Shown: piece by piece, positions 8,946 through 17,531 of the stretch
Layout of the letters: each line of letters starts with the position of its first letter
Position numbering within the stretch: the first letter of the stretch is position 1
Source of the DNA: Planotetraspora silvatica
Lineage (GTDB): Bacteria > Actinomycetota > Actinomycetes > Streptosporangiales > Streptosporangiaceae
Reading direction: 5' to 3'
DNA: 64,000 nucleotides
NCBI RefSeq assembly: GCF_016863315.1
Contig: NZ_BOOQ01000010.1
Span: 62,001 to 126,000 of the forward strand
Made by a program: the position numbers and the translations under genes
The notes under the pieces: model-generated
Databases searched by the model: none
What the model saw: only the letters and a program-made list of their open reading frames with translations
Told to the model about the DNA's origin: nothing

Positions 8946-9418
8946 CGTCCCAGGGCGTCGCCGTGAAGACGCTCATCGTGGTGAGACACGCCAAGGCCGA
9001 GCACGTCGCCGGGCTGGCCGACCGGGAGCGCGGGCTCACGGCGCGGGGGGAGCGCAACGCCCGGGAAGCGGGCGATCTGATCCGGCCGCTCGAACCGGCG
9101 CTCATCGTGTCCTCCCCGGCCGTCCGCACCCGCCGCACGGCCGAACTGCTCGGCCTGGACGCGCCCATCGAGCTCGACGGCGGGATCTACGAGGCCTACC
9201 CCGACGAGCTGCTCGAACTGCTCCGCCGTACGGACCCGGAGGTGGACACCCTCGTGCTCGTGGGGCACAACCCCGGAGTCCACGAGCTCGTCCTGAGTCT
9301 GACCGGCACGCAAGACGATCGTTTCCCCCCAGGAGCCTTCGCCGTGATCGAGCTCGCGGCGCCCTGGGAGGAGGTCGTCCCCCGGACGGGACGCCTGGTC
9401 CGCACGCACCATCCCTGA
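8942..9418 (+). CDS. sixA: SixA-type phosphohistidine phosphatase
   Basis: A 158-aa histidine-phosphatase superfamily protein. The catalytic RHAKAE motif carries His16, and the second conserved His lies in LVGHNPGVHEL. E. coli SixA dephosphorylates phosphohistidine in HPt/NPr proteins; the target here is unknown. The ATG at 8942 overlaps the preceding 33-aa frame (ATGA). An in-frame GTG at 8963 gives the more usual MKTLIVVRHAK N-terminus and is an equally possible start. Confidence 0.85.
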   Translation: MTSQGVAVKTLIVVRHAKAEHVAGLADRERGLTARGERNAREAGDLIRPLEPALIVSSPAVRTRRTAELLGLDAPIELDGGIYEAYPDELLELLRRTDPEVDTLVLVGHNPGVHELVLSLTGTQDDRFPPGAFAVIELAAPWEEVVPRTGRLVRTHHP

Positions 9419-9436
9419 TCCCGGCGGGAGGACGAC

Positions 9437-11587
9437 CTGCGCCTACTGCTCGTCAACACCGTCCGAGCGCTGAGACCCGCGGATCCCCGGCTCGCGCTCG
9501 GCTTCGGGTTGACCGGGGCCGCCTCCCTGGTGATCCCTCTGCTCGCCGGCATCGTCACCGGGCACCTGATCGGCGGCGCCACCGTCGGGCTGGGCGCGTG
9601 GCTGGTGGCCAGCAGAGCCCTCCTCGATCCGGCGCGGGTGAGCAGGACGTTCATGCTCGGCGTGGTGGTGTCGCTCGCGGTGGGCACCGTCCTCGGCATC
9701 GTCATCTCGGGTGAGAGCTGGCTGATCGTGCCCGCCGCCTCGGCGCTCGGCGGGCTCGGCGTGCTGGTGCGGCCCATCGGCATCACGCCCGCGCTCACCT
9801 TCCTGCTCACGGCGGCCAACCCGCTGCCCATCGACCCCCTCGCGCACACGGGCCTGCAACTGCTCGGCGGGCTGCTCGCCAGCGCGCTGCTCACCCTTCC
9901 CTGGCCGTGGCGGCGGACCCGCCCGCTGGCCCTGCTGCTGTCCCAGACGGCCGAGGCGGTGGCCGACCTGGTGGAGGCCGCCGCCGATCCGCAGCGCGAC
10001 TCCCACGAATGGGACGTTCTCCGCCGCAAGGCAGGCGACTCGCTCGTCGAGGCGCTGATGGCCTATGTTCGCCACCGGTGGCAACGCCGATCACGGGACG
10101 CCGAGAAGGTGGCCGTGGCGCTCCGGCGGGTGTTCTACGAGGCGGTGGCCTTGCACGGCATGTACGTCGCGGTCCATGGGCGGGCCCCGGCCGCCGCGGA
10201 AAGGGCCGGTGCCGGCGACCTGACGCACTCCCTGGCCCAGGCCCTGCGCTCCTTCATCGGAGAAGGCCCCGCCACGACCGAGGACCCGCTTCCCGCCTAT
10301 GAGGCCCGGGTGAACGAGGTGCGCGCGGACCGCCCGCACGAGGAACGGGAACTGCTGGTCCTGGTCCTGTTGCGGCAGATCGGGCACTGCGCCGAGCGTA
10401 TCGGGCAGGCCCTGACGAAGGCGGGGGGCGCCGCGCGGGCGCTCCATGCCACCCGCAACGTGCTCCCCACCCTCACGGCACGGCCCAAGACGCCTCCGGA
10501 GCTCCGCCTGTCGTTCGCCTTCGACAATCCCCGGGTCAGGCACGCGTTGCGCGTCCTGCTCGGTACGGCGTTCGCCTCCACGATCATCGTGCTGTTCAAG
10601 CCGCCCCACCCGCACTGGCTGGTGATCGCCGTCCTCGTGACGGTTCAGCCGACGTACGGCGAGACGCGTGCCAGGGTGTGGGCGCGTATCGGAGGCAGCA
10701 CGGTGGGCGGGCTCGTCACAGTGGCGATCCTCCATTTCGACCCCGGCTACTGGTGGCTCGGACTGCTGATCGGTGTGTCAGCGGCGCTCGCCTTCGGCAT
10801 GGCGTCGGTCCATCAGGCCTACTGGTCGACGTTCATGACCATGTGCGTGCTGCTGCTCATCGACTTCCAGCTGCCGGCGGGCACCGGGGTCGTGGAGTCG
10901 CGGATCCTGCTGACCATCCTCGGCGGGCTCATCGCCGTGGCCTGCACACGCCTGTTGTGGCCCCGCGGGGAGACCGTCAGGCTCGCCGACCGGGTCGCCC
11001 GGATGTTGACGACCCATGCCGGAGCCGCCCGCACACTTGCGGGGGTGGCCCGGGGGAAGTCGTCCGTGGAGAAGGCGGAGGCCAAGATCAAGCAGTCCGA
11101 GCAGGACGCGGACGCGGTGGCCCTGTCCCTGGACTACATCGCGCACGAGCCCGGTGGGACGGTACCCCACGCCGTCGAAGAGGCCGTGGAGGCCGCTCAG
11201 CGGGTGCGGGACGATCTGATATCCGTCACCTCGGTCCTACGGGACGAGCCGGGCGATCCGGGCCATTTGCCCGAGGTGCTCGAGACGGTCGCGCGGCGGC
11301 TGGAGACGACGGCGCAAGCCGTACAGGCCGGTGAGCCGTTCGAGTTCACGGGTGACGTGGACTGCGAGCTGGCGGTGGTGGCCGCTTCGGTGGGGCGCCT
11401 CGCGGGGCGGCGTCTCGCGGAGCTGGACGCCGACCCGCGCGACACGCGTACGGAGGTGCGGCGGGCCCTCATCCGCACGGCCGTGGTCGACCAGGCCCTC
11501 CGGTCCCTGAGCGTGGACACCGTCCGCCTGTGCGACGCCGCCACGTCCGCCTTCGCCTACGCGACGCCCGAGGCGGAGGCCGCCTGA
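9437..11587 (+). CDS. FUSC-family inner-membrane transporter-like protein, probable CTG start
   Basis: A protein of about 716 aa with two clusters of hydrophobic helices. The first covers roughly residues 20-140; the second (residues 370-500) contains the FUSC signature around PPHPHWLVIAVLVTVQPTYGETRARVWARI. They are separated and followed by helical cytoplasmic regions. FUSC proteins are linked to aromatic-acid efflux (AaeB) or envelope transport; the substrate here is unknown. The first ATG/GTG/TTG in frame is TTG 9509, inside the first hydrophobic segment. CTG 9437 has GGGAGG 5 nt upstream and restores a normal basic N-terminus (RLLLVNTVRALRPADP), so it is preferred. It ends 3 nt from serB, convergent. 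Confidence 0.8.
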   Translation: MRLLLVNTVRALRPADPRLALGFGLTGAASLVIPLLAGIVTGHLIGGATVGLGAWLVASRALLDPARVSRTFMLGVVVSLAVGTVLGIVISGESWLIVPAASALGGLGVLVRPIGITPALTFLLTAANPLPIDPLAHTGLQLLGGLLASALLTLPWPWRRTRPLALLLSQTAEAVADLVEAAADPQRDSHEWDVLRRKAGDSLVEALMAYVRHRWQRRSRDAEKVAVALRRVFYEAVALHGMYVAVHGRAPAAAERAGAGDLTHSLAQALRSFIGEGPATTEDPLPAYEARVNEVRADRPHEERELLVLVLLRQIGHCAERIGQALTKAGGAARALHATRNVLPTLTARPKTPPELRLSFAFDNPRVRHALRVLLGTAFASTIIVLFKPPHPHWLVIAVLVTVQPTYGETRARVWARIGGSTVGGLVTVAILHFDPGYWWLGLLIGVSAALAFGMASVHQAYWSTFMTMCVLLLIDFQLPAGTGVVESRILLTILGGLIAVACTRLLWPRGETVRLADRVARMLTTHAGAARTLAGVARGKSSVEKAEAKIKQSEQDADAVALSLDYIAHEPGGTVPHAVEEAVEAAQRVRDDLISVTSVLRDEPGDPGHLPEVLETVARRLETTAQAVQAGEPFEFTGDVDCELAVVAASVGRLAGRRLAELDADPRDTRTEVRRALIRTAVVDQALRSLSVDTVRLCDAATSAFAYATPEAEAA

Positions 11588-11590
11588 AAT

Positions 11591-12814
11591 TCAGTCCCAG
11601 CGGGAGACCATGCCGTCCTCGGCGTCGGCTGCCTCCACCTCGTCGCGGGAGATCCCGAGGAGGTAGAGGATCGAGTCCAGGTAGGGCACGTTGAGCGCGG
11701 TGTCGGCGGCCTGCCGTACGACCGGCTTGGCGTTGAAGGCGATGCCGAGGCCGGCGGCGGCGAGCATGTCGAGATCGTTGGCGCCGTCGCCGACCGCCAC
11801 GGTCTGGCTGAGGGGCACGCCCGCCTGGGCGGCGAAGCGCTCCAGCGCACGCGCCTTCCCCGGCCGGTCGACGATCTCGCCGATCACCCTGCCCGTGAGC
11901 CTGCCGTCCACGACCTCCAGCGTGTTCGCGGCCGAGTAGTCGATGCCCAGATCGGCGACCAGGGCGTCGGTGATCTGGGTGAAGCCGCCGCTGACGATGG
12001 CGAAGCGGTAGTCGAGGCGCTTGAGCGTCCGGACCAGTGTGCGCGCCCCGGGCGTGAGGACGACCTCCTTGACGACCTTCTCGAAGATCTGCTCGGACAG
12101 CCCTTCGAGCAACGCCACGCGCCTGACCAGCGACTCGGCGAAGTCGAGCTCGCCCTGCATGGCCTGCTCGGTGACGCGCGCGACCTCGTCGAGGCAGCCC
12201 GCGTGCCGGGCGAGCAACTCGATGACCTCGCCCTGGATCAGGGTGGAGTCGACGTCCATGACGATGAGCCGCTTGGCCCGGCGGCTGAGGCCGCTGCGCT
12301 GGACGGCCACGTCGACCTTCTGCAGCGCCGCCTCGGCGGCGAGTTCCGCCCGCATGGCCTGCGGATCGGCGCCGGAGACCGCCATCTCGATGCATGTGAC
12401 GGGGTAGGTGGACAACCGTTCGATGCGGTCGATGTTGGCCCCGCTGGCCGCGACCCTCCCGGCGATGCCGGCCATGGCGGCGGGTAGCAGGGGCGCGCCG
12501 AGAACGGTGACGTGCAGCCGGCCGCGCCGCCGTTTCTCCTGCGACGCCGTGCCGGTCGCGATCTCCAGGTCCATGTCGAGATCGGCGGCCACCTGCTCGA
12601 CGGCGGTCCAGAGCCCGCCGATCGTGCCGCCGGTGCCCGTGGGCGGGCCGCCGGCGTAGGCGACCAGGACGCCGAGCGTCAGACGTCCGCGGATGACGAC
12701 CTGTTCGACGTCGGCGACGGTCACGGGAAACCCGGCCAGGACGGTGAAAAGGCGAGAGGTGACGCCTGGGCGATCCGGACCGGTAAGCGTGATCAGGAGC
12801 GTGCGCTGGTTCAC
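11591..12814 (-). CDS. serB: Phosphoserine phosphatase SerB with N-terminal ACT domains
   Basis: A 407-aa enzyme for the last step of L-serine synthesis. The N-terminal half (residues 1-170) begins with an ACT domain (LLITLTGPDRPGVTSRLF), probably the serine-sensing part, with a second ACT-like stretch. The HAD phosphatase domain has the nucleophile motif IVMDVDSTLI (Asp187/Asp189) and the late motif VGDGANDLDML. GTG 12814 is preceded by TAACCT with an 8-nt gap, consistent with a leaderless transcript. Confidence 0.93.
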   Translation of the reverse strand: MNQRTLLITLTGPDRPGVTSRLFTVLAGFPVTVADVEQVVIRGRLTLGVLVAYAGGPPTGTGGTIGGLWTAVEQVAADLDMDLEIATGTASQEKRRRGRLHVTVLGAPLLPAAMAGIAGRVAASGANIDRIERLSTYPVTCIEMAVSGADPQAMRAELAAEAALQKVDVAVQRSGLSRRAKRLIVMDVDSTLIQGEVIELLARHAGCLDEVARVTEQAMQGELDFAESLVRRVALLEGLSEQIFEKVVKEVVLTPGARTLVRTLKRLDYRFAIVSGGFTQITDALVADLGIDYSAANTLEVVDGRLTGRVIGEIVDRPGKARALERFAAQAGVPLSQTVAVGDGANDLDMLAAAGLGIAFNAKPVVRQAADTALNVPYLDSILYLLGISRDEVEAADAEDGMVSRWD

Positions 12815-12912
12815 GTTGTTTGAGGTTACTGGGCGAAGCCTCCTTACTGTGCACGAGGTTCACCATGCGGACGCCTCACTGCCGCACGTGTGAGAGATCA
12901 CAGTCATTTCCG

Positions 12913-12924
12913 CATGACGTCATG
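12913..12924. promoter_or_regulatory. 12-bp perfect palindrome upstream of olsB
   Basis: CATGACGTCATG is a perfect 12-bp palindrome placed 30 nt upstream of the olsB start and about 100 nt from the serB start. It could be a regulator site for the lipid genes. No known actinobacterial consensus is assigned. Confidence 0.3.
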
Positions 12925-12954
12925 GTCACGGAGACCTTGAGGAAGGACGCGCCC

Positions 12955-13671
12955 ATGACGATCTCCCTTGACACCGGTCGTTACACCGTCGGGCTCGCAG
13001 AGAGCGCCGCCGATGTCAGAGCCGCCCAGCGACTGCGGTATGAGGTGTTCGCCCAGGAGATGGGCGCCGTCCTCGACTCCCCGGTGAGCGGGCTCGACGT
13101 CGACGGATTCGACGCGTACTGCGACCACCTGCTGGTCCGCGAGGGTGACACCGTCGTGGGGACCTACCGGCTTCTGCCGCCGGGACGTTCGGACCGGCTG
13201 TACTCGGACGCCGAGTTCGATCTCAGCCGGCTCGCGGGCATCCGGAACAACCTCGTCGAGGTGGGCCGCACGTGCGTGCATCCGGACCACCGCGCGGGTG
13301 CGGTCGTCGGCCTCATGTGGGCGGGGATCGCCAACTACATGGTGAACGGCGGGTACGGCTACCTGACCGGATGTTGCTCGGTTCCGCTCGACGACGGCGG
13401 CGCGGTCGCCGGCGGCGTCGTCGACCGGGTGCCGCTCGGCCCGGAGGAGTACCGCGTCACGCCCCGTAAGCCGTGGACGAGCACCGGGGCGCCCCTGCCG
13501 GACCGGTTCGTGCTGCCGTCCCTGCTGCGCGGCTACATGCGCCTCGGCTCCTGGGTCTGCGGGGCTCCCGCTCACGACCCCGACTTCCGCAGCGCGGACT
13601 TCCTCGTCCTGCTGTCGATGGCCAACGTCGACATGCGCTACCTGCGGCACTTCCTGGGAGACATGTTGTGA
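12955..13671 (+). CDS. olsB: Probable L-ornithine N-alpha-acyltransferase (OlsB-like GNAT)
   Basis: A 238-aa acyl-ACP-dependent N-acyltransferase of the hemolysin/OlsB type. The N-terminal part AAQRLRYEVFAQEMGA is the hallmark of this group. LVEVGRTCVHPDHR and the GGYGYLTGCCSVPL region follow the OlsB pattern, with PLP/HLGPEE-like text (PLGPEEYRV) after it. OlsB makes lyso-ornithine lipid from ornithine and 3-hydroxyacyl-ACP. ATG 12955 has GAGGAAGGA upstream. The GTGA overlap with the next gene, an O-acyltransferase, gives the two-gene set for ornithine lipids. Substrate is inferred from family and pairing. Confidence 0.75.
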   Translation: MTISLDTGRYTVGLAESAADVRAAQRLRYEVFAQEMGAVLDSPVSGLDVDGFDAYCDHLLVREGDTVVGTYRLLPPGRSDRLYSDAEFDLSRLAGIRNNLVEVGRTCVHPDHRAGAVVGLMWAGIANYMVNGGYGYLTGCCSVPLDDGGAVAGGVVDRVPLGPEEYRVTPRKPWTSTGAPLPDRFVLPSLLRGYMRLGSWVCGAPAHDPDFRSADFLVLLSMANVDMRYLRHFLGDML

Positions 13672-14570
13672 GCACGATCATCCATCTGCCGGTGACCACG
13701 TCACCGTGGTTCCCCGTCTCCCCGTGCATGCCGGCCGAGTGCATGGAGGAGCCTCTCGCGATGGCGGGGCCCCTTCGGCGTGCCGCCCGGGTCCTGGGCG
13801 CTCTGGCCGTCGTCGTCTCGGGCATCCCGCTCGCCTTCGTGGCCCGCCTGAGCAGTACGGCGCAGCGCAAGCGGTTCACCATGATGTGGTCGCGGATGTT
13901 GATCAGGGCGCTGGGGATCAAGATCGAGGCCCGGCGGGGATTCGCCTTCGTCGGCGGCTCCCTGGAGGCCCGTGCCGTACCCGAGGGGGAGGGCGGGACG
14001 CTCCTCGTCGGCAACCACATCTCCTGGCTCGACCCGATCGTGGTCGCCGCCATCACCCCCTGCCGGCTGCTCGCGAAGAGCGAGATCGCCGAGTGGCCGG
14101 TGATCCGGACCCTCGCGACGGGCGGCGGTGCGCTGTTCATCGACAGGAACCGCCTGTCCGCCCTGCCCAAGGCGATCGACGACGTCGCCGCCGCCCTGCG
14201 GGACGGGGACACAGTGGTCGCCTTCCCCGAGGGGACCACCTGGTGTGGTCGCGAGATGGGCCCGTTCCGGCCGGCCGTGTTCCAGGCCGCCATCGACGCG
14301 GGCGTGCCCGTCCGGCCGATGGCGCTGCGGTTCCGGCAGGGTGAGGAGTTGTCGACCGGGCCGTCGTACGTGGGCGACGACTCGCTCGTGGCGTCCATCA
14401 TGCGGGTCGTCGCCATCAGGGATCTGGTTGCCGAGGTCACCTTCTTCCCCGGCGTGCAGGTGCCCCGCGGCGGAGATCCGCGCCGTGCTCGGAAGACTCT
14501 CGCGAGGATCGCCGAGGCCCAGGTCCGCGCGGGCGTCGTGGAGACGCACCGGCAGCCGGTGGCCGCGTAG
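13668..14570 (+). CDS. olsA: PlsC-type 1-acyl acyltransferase, probably OlsA
   Basis: A 300-aa PlsC-family O-acyltransferase with an N-terminal membrane segment (VLGALAVVVSGIPLAFVA). Motif I is NHISWLD (His and Asp of HX4D), motif II-like FIDRN, and motif III FPEGTTW. It starts at GTG 13668, whose GTGA overlaps the stop of the OlsB-like gene, so the two are translationally coupled. In ornithine-lipid synthesis OlsA adds the second acyl chain to lyso-ornithine lipid. Phosphatidic-acid synthesis is an alternative, but the coupling favours OlsA. Confidence 0.75.
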   Translation: MSTIIHLPVTTSPWFPVSPCMPAECMEEPLAMAGPLRRAARVLGALAVVVSGIPLAFVARLSSTAQRKRFTMMWSRMLIRALGIKIEARRGFAFVGGSLEARAVPEGEGGTLLVGNHISWLDPIVVAAITPCRLLAKSEIAEWPVIRTLATGGGALFIDRNRLSALPKAIDDVAAALRDGDTVVAFPEGTTWCGREMGPFRPAVFQAAIDAGVPVRPMALRFRQGEELSTGPSYVGDDSLVASIMRVVAIRDLVAEVTFFPGVQVPRGGDPRRARKTLARIAEAQVRAGVVETHRQPVAA

Positions 14571-14583
14571 CGTCTCGGGGGGA

Positions 14584-15591
14584 TCAGAGGATCAGGTGGG
14601 TGTCCCCGAACTCGTGCCACAGGTAGCCCTCTTCCAGGGCCGCCGCGTACGAGCGCGAGAGCAGCGGTTCGCCCGCGATCGCCGACAACATCATCAGATG
14701 GCTCGACCGCGGCTCGTGCAGGCCGGTGATCAGGCCGTCGACCGCCCGGACGCCCCCGGCCGGGGTCACGATGTGTGACGTCCAGCCGTCGGCCGCCCGG
14801 ACGGGGCCGTCCAGCGCGGCGGATTCCAGCGCTCTGACGACGGTGGTCCCGACGGCGACGACCCGACCGCCGGTCTCCCGCGTGAGACGCACCAGGTCCG
14901 CCGTCCGTCGCGGGACGGAGAACCACTCGGGGTAGGGCGGTTCGTCCTTCTCCGGCGAGGCCACGCCCGTATGGAGGGTGATGGGCGCGACGGCGATCCC
15001 CCGGGAGACGAGGCCCGCCACCAGTTCGGCCGTGAACGGCCGGCCCGCGCTCGGCATCTCCGCGCTGCCCGGCTCCACGGCGAACACCGTCTGGTAGTCC
15101 GAGAGCGGCCAGTCCCGCCTGACGTAGGAGTAGCGGATGGGCACGCCGTGCTCGCGCAGGTACGCCGGGACGTCGCGATCGAGAGTGGCCCGCCACAGTC
15201 GCGGCGTCTGCCGTGCGACCAGCCGCAGGGTGGCGCCGCCGGGAAGCGGCAGCCATTCCCCGGGAGCCCCGCCGGAGTAGGGCTCGGTGGAAGCGGCCGT
15301 CAGGCGCCGGAGTTCGACCAGCCAGTCACCGGACGGCGACGTGCCGGAGAAGTGGACGGCGAGCCGGTCGAGCCGCACGGCCGCGGCCAGGGTCGCGGAG
15401 TTGTTGACCACGAGCAGATCACCGGGGGAGAGGATCGCCGGCAGGTCCGCGAAGGTGTGATGGGTGATCTCCCCGGTGTCGCGGCGGGAGACGAGCAGCC
15501 GCACCTCGTCCCGCCGCAGGCCCCGCGCCTCCGGTGGCTCGTGTGCCTCCCGGACGGGCGGAAGGGCGAAATCGACGCCTCCTGGATTCAT
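14584..15591 (-). CDS. QueA-like S-adenosylmethionine:tRNA ribosyltransferase-isomerase family protein
   Basis: A 335-aa member of the QueA family, recognised by GDLLVVNNSATLAAAVRL, ITLHTGVAS (QueA: TLHVGAGTF), RVVAVGTTVVRALES and VDGLITGLHEPRSSHLMMLSAIAG. QueA transfers the ribosyl part of SAM to preQ1-tRNA to form epoxyqueuosine. Several family positions are changed (NNSAT for NDTRV, LHEPRSSHL for FHLPKSTL), so it is a divergent paralogue and its substrate is uncertain. No other queuosine gene is in the window. ATG 15591 overlaps the upstream SDR stop as ATGA, showing coupling to that gene. Confidence 0.75.
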   Translation of the reverse strand: MNPGGVDFALPPVREAHEPPEARGLRRDEVRLLVSRRDTGEITHHTFADLPAILSPGDLLVVNNSATLAAAVRLDRLAVHFSGTSPSGDWLVELRRLTAASTEPYSGGAPGEWLPLPGGATLRLVARQTPRLWRATLDRDVPAYLREHGVPIRYSYVRRDWPLSDYQTVFAVEPGSAEMPSAGRPFTAELVAGLVSRGIAVAPITLHTGVASPEKDEPPYPEWFSVPRRTADLVRLTRETGGRVVAVGTTVVRALESAALDGPVRAADGWTSHIVTPAGGVRAVDGLITGLHEPRSSHLMMLSAIAGEPLLSRSYAAALEEGYLWHEFGDTHLIL

Positions 15592-16271
15592 TCGCGTGCT
15601 CCTGTCGCGATGGCGAGCGCCTCGCGCGTGAAGCGGCCGCTCTGGGGACGGATCGTGACGAGCCGGGTCAGCGCGGAGGCGACCGCGTCGGGGGAGGGAG
15701 CCGAGGCGGCCTCCCCGGGGCCGACGGCGTCGGCGAGCATGCGGGTGTTCATCTCGCCCGGATCGACCCACCAGACCGCGAGATCCCGCTCCTCGGCGGC
15801 GAGCACGTGGGACAACTGGTCGAGGGCCGCCTTCGTGGCGCCGTAGCCGCCCCAGCCCTCGTAGGCCTCGACGGCGGCGTCCGAGGAGATGCCGAGCACC
15901 GCCCCCTTCCGCTTTCGCAGGGCGGGCAGCGTCGCCTGCACCAGAGCTAGAGGGGCGATCACGTTGGTCTCCAGGAGCCGGCGGAGCGCGGCGAGCGGGA
16001 GGCCCGCGAGCGGGGGCAGGGGGACCGGTCCGAGGTCACTGGCATTGTTGACCAGCAGGTCCAGCTCCGGCGCGGCTTCCGCGAGCCTGGCGACGTGCGC
16101 GGGGTCGGTGACGTCCCCGGCGATCGCCTCGGCGTTGAGGTCGAAGGCCGCGGAGAACAGGTCCTCCTCGCCTCTCGCGGTGAGGAGCAGGGACCAGCCG
16201 TCGTCGGCGAGAGCCTTGGCGAGGGCCAGTCCCAGCCCTCGGGAGGCCCCGGTGATGAGTGCCTTCTTCAT
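15588..16271 (-). CDS. Short-chain dehydrogenase/reductase
   Basis: A 227-aa classical SDR with the nucleotide-binding motif TGASRGLG, the NNAS motif, and the catalytic Ser of GISSD followed by YGATK (Tyr-x3-Lys). It would use NAD(P)H; the substrate is unknown. The start is preceded by TAGCGT with a 6-nt gap, a leaderless arrangement. It is the first gene of a two-gene unit with the QueA-like gene, sharing an ATGA overlap. Confidence 0.85.
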   Translation of the reverse strand: MKKALITGASRGLGLALAKALADDGWSLLLTARGEEDLFSAAFDLNAEAIAGDVTDPAHVARLAEAAPELDLLVNNASDLGPVPLPPLAGLPLAALRRLLETNVIAPLALVQATLPALRKRKGAVLGISSDAAVEAYEGWGGYGATKAALDQLSHVLAAEERDLAVWWVDPGEMNTRMLADAVGPGEAASAPSPDAVASALTRLVTIRPQSGRFTREALAIATGARE

Positions 16272-16381
16272 GGGCTCACGCTAAGAAGAGAGCGCGGGCC
16301 GTACATCGGGCCGTGGACCGGGCCCCGGGTCGGCAGTTCGGCCTAGGGCCGACGGCTGAGGCCCGCCGCCGTTCCACCGCC

Positions 16382-16387
16382 TAGGGT
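16382..16387 (+). promoter_or_regulatory. -10 hexamer TAGGGT for the histidine kinase gene
   Basis: TAGGGT lies exactly 7 nt upstream of GTG 16395, so transcription would begin at the start codon. This favours GTG 16395 over GTG 16386, which falls inside the hexamer. No good -35 is obvious. Confidence 0.45.
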
Positions 16388-16394
16388 GAAGTCC

Positions 16395-17531
16395 GTGTCG
16401 GAGGAAACGAGCGAGCCCGGTCGTGACGCCGTGCTGCACGCCGTCAGCTCGGCCGTGCTGGCCGTCACCCGGCATCTGTCCGTCCGTGAGGTGCTCCAGG
16501 TCATCGTGCGGTCGGCGGCGCGACTTCTCGACGCCCGCTATGCGGCGCTGGGAGTGCCGGACGATCAGGGCGCGTTCGCCGAGTTCGTCGCCGAAGGCAT
16601 CACGGACGAGCAGTGGGAGGCCATCGGCCCGACGCCGCGGCAACACGGCATGCTCGGGGCGATGCTCCGCGAGGGCACGCCCGTCCGGCTCGCCGACATC
16701 CGCAGGGACCCCCGGTTCGAGTGGTGGCCGCGGGCCCACCCCGTTCTCAAGGACTTCCTCGGCGTGCCGATCCAGGACGGCGAAGAGGTGCTGGGGATCA
16801 TCTTCCTGTCCAACAAGAAGACGCCCGGAGGGTTCACCGAGGCGGACGAGGACCTGCTCACGATGTTCGCCGCCCACGCCGCGATCGCTCTCACGAACGC
16901 CCGCCTGTACGAACGCGGCAGGGAGCTGACGGTCGTCGAGGAGCGGACGCGGATGGCCCGCGACCTCCACGACTCCGTCAGCCAGAAGCTGTTCTCGCTC
17001 CGTCTCACGGCGAGGGCGGCCGCGTCGCTGATGCGGTCCGACCCCGAGCGCGCCGCGAGGGAGATCGATCAGGTGGAGCGGATGGCCGGGGAGGCGCTGG
17101 CCGAGTTGCGCGCGGTGATCGTCGAACTCCGCCCGGCCGAGCTGGCTCGGCACGGGCTCGTCGAGACCCTCCGCAAGCACGCCGACCTGCTCGATCGCCT
17201 GCATCCCTCCTCGGTCACGTTCACCTTCGACGGTGACCCGCCCGGCGACCTGCCGGCGCTGGCCGAGATCGCCGTCTTCCGGGTCGCGCAGGAGGCGTTG
17301 CACAACGCTCTGCGGCACGCCTGCGCCCCCAATGTCGCCGTACGGGTCTCGCACGACCCGCCGAGGCTGGTGCTCGAGGTGAGCGACGACGGGATGGGGT
17401 TCGACGAGGCCGGCGGGCGCGGGCTGGGCCTCGCCTCGATGAACGACCGGGCCGAGGCCGCGGGCGGGTCGCTCACGGTGGTCTCACGGCCGGGCCACGG
17501 CACGATGATCCGTTTGGAGGTTCCCGCATGA
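16395..17531 (+). CDS. GAF-domain sensor histidine kinase (NarL/HisKA_3 class)
   Basis: A soluble 378-aa kinase. The N-terminal half (about residues 10-165) is a GAF domain (LDARYAALGVPD to FLGVPIQDGEEVLGIIFLSNK). HisKA_3 follows, with the autophosphorylation motif MARDLHDSVSQKL (His about 192). The HATPase_c domain has QEALHNALRHA (N-box) and DDGMGFD/GRGLGLASM (G boxes). There is no membrane segment, so it senses a cytoplasmic signal; DevS-like redox or gas sensing is possible but not shown. Its stop overlaps the response-regulator start (ATGA). Confidence 0.92.
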   Translation: MSEETSEPGRDAVLHAVSSAVLAVTRHLSVREVLQVIVRSAARLLDARYAALGVPDDQGAFAEFVAEGITDEQWEAIGPTPRQHGMLGAMLREGTPVRLADIRRDPRFEWWPRAHPVLKDFLGVPIQDGEEVLGIIFLSNKKTPGGFTEADEDLLTMFAAHAAIALTNARLYERGRELTVVEERTRMARDLHDSVSQKLFSLRLTARAAASLMRSDPERAAREIDQVERMAGEALAELRAVIVELRPAELARHGLVETLRKHADLLDRLHPSSVTFTFDGDPPGDLPALAEIAVFRVAQEALHNALRHACAPNVAVRVSHDPPRLVLEVSDDGMGFDEAGGRGLGLASMNDRAEAAGGSLTVVSRPGHGTMIRLEVPA

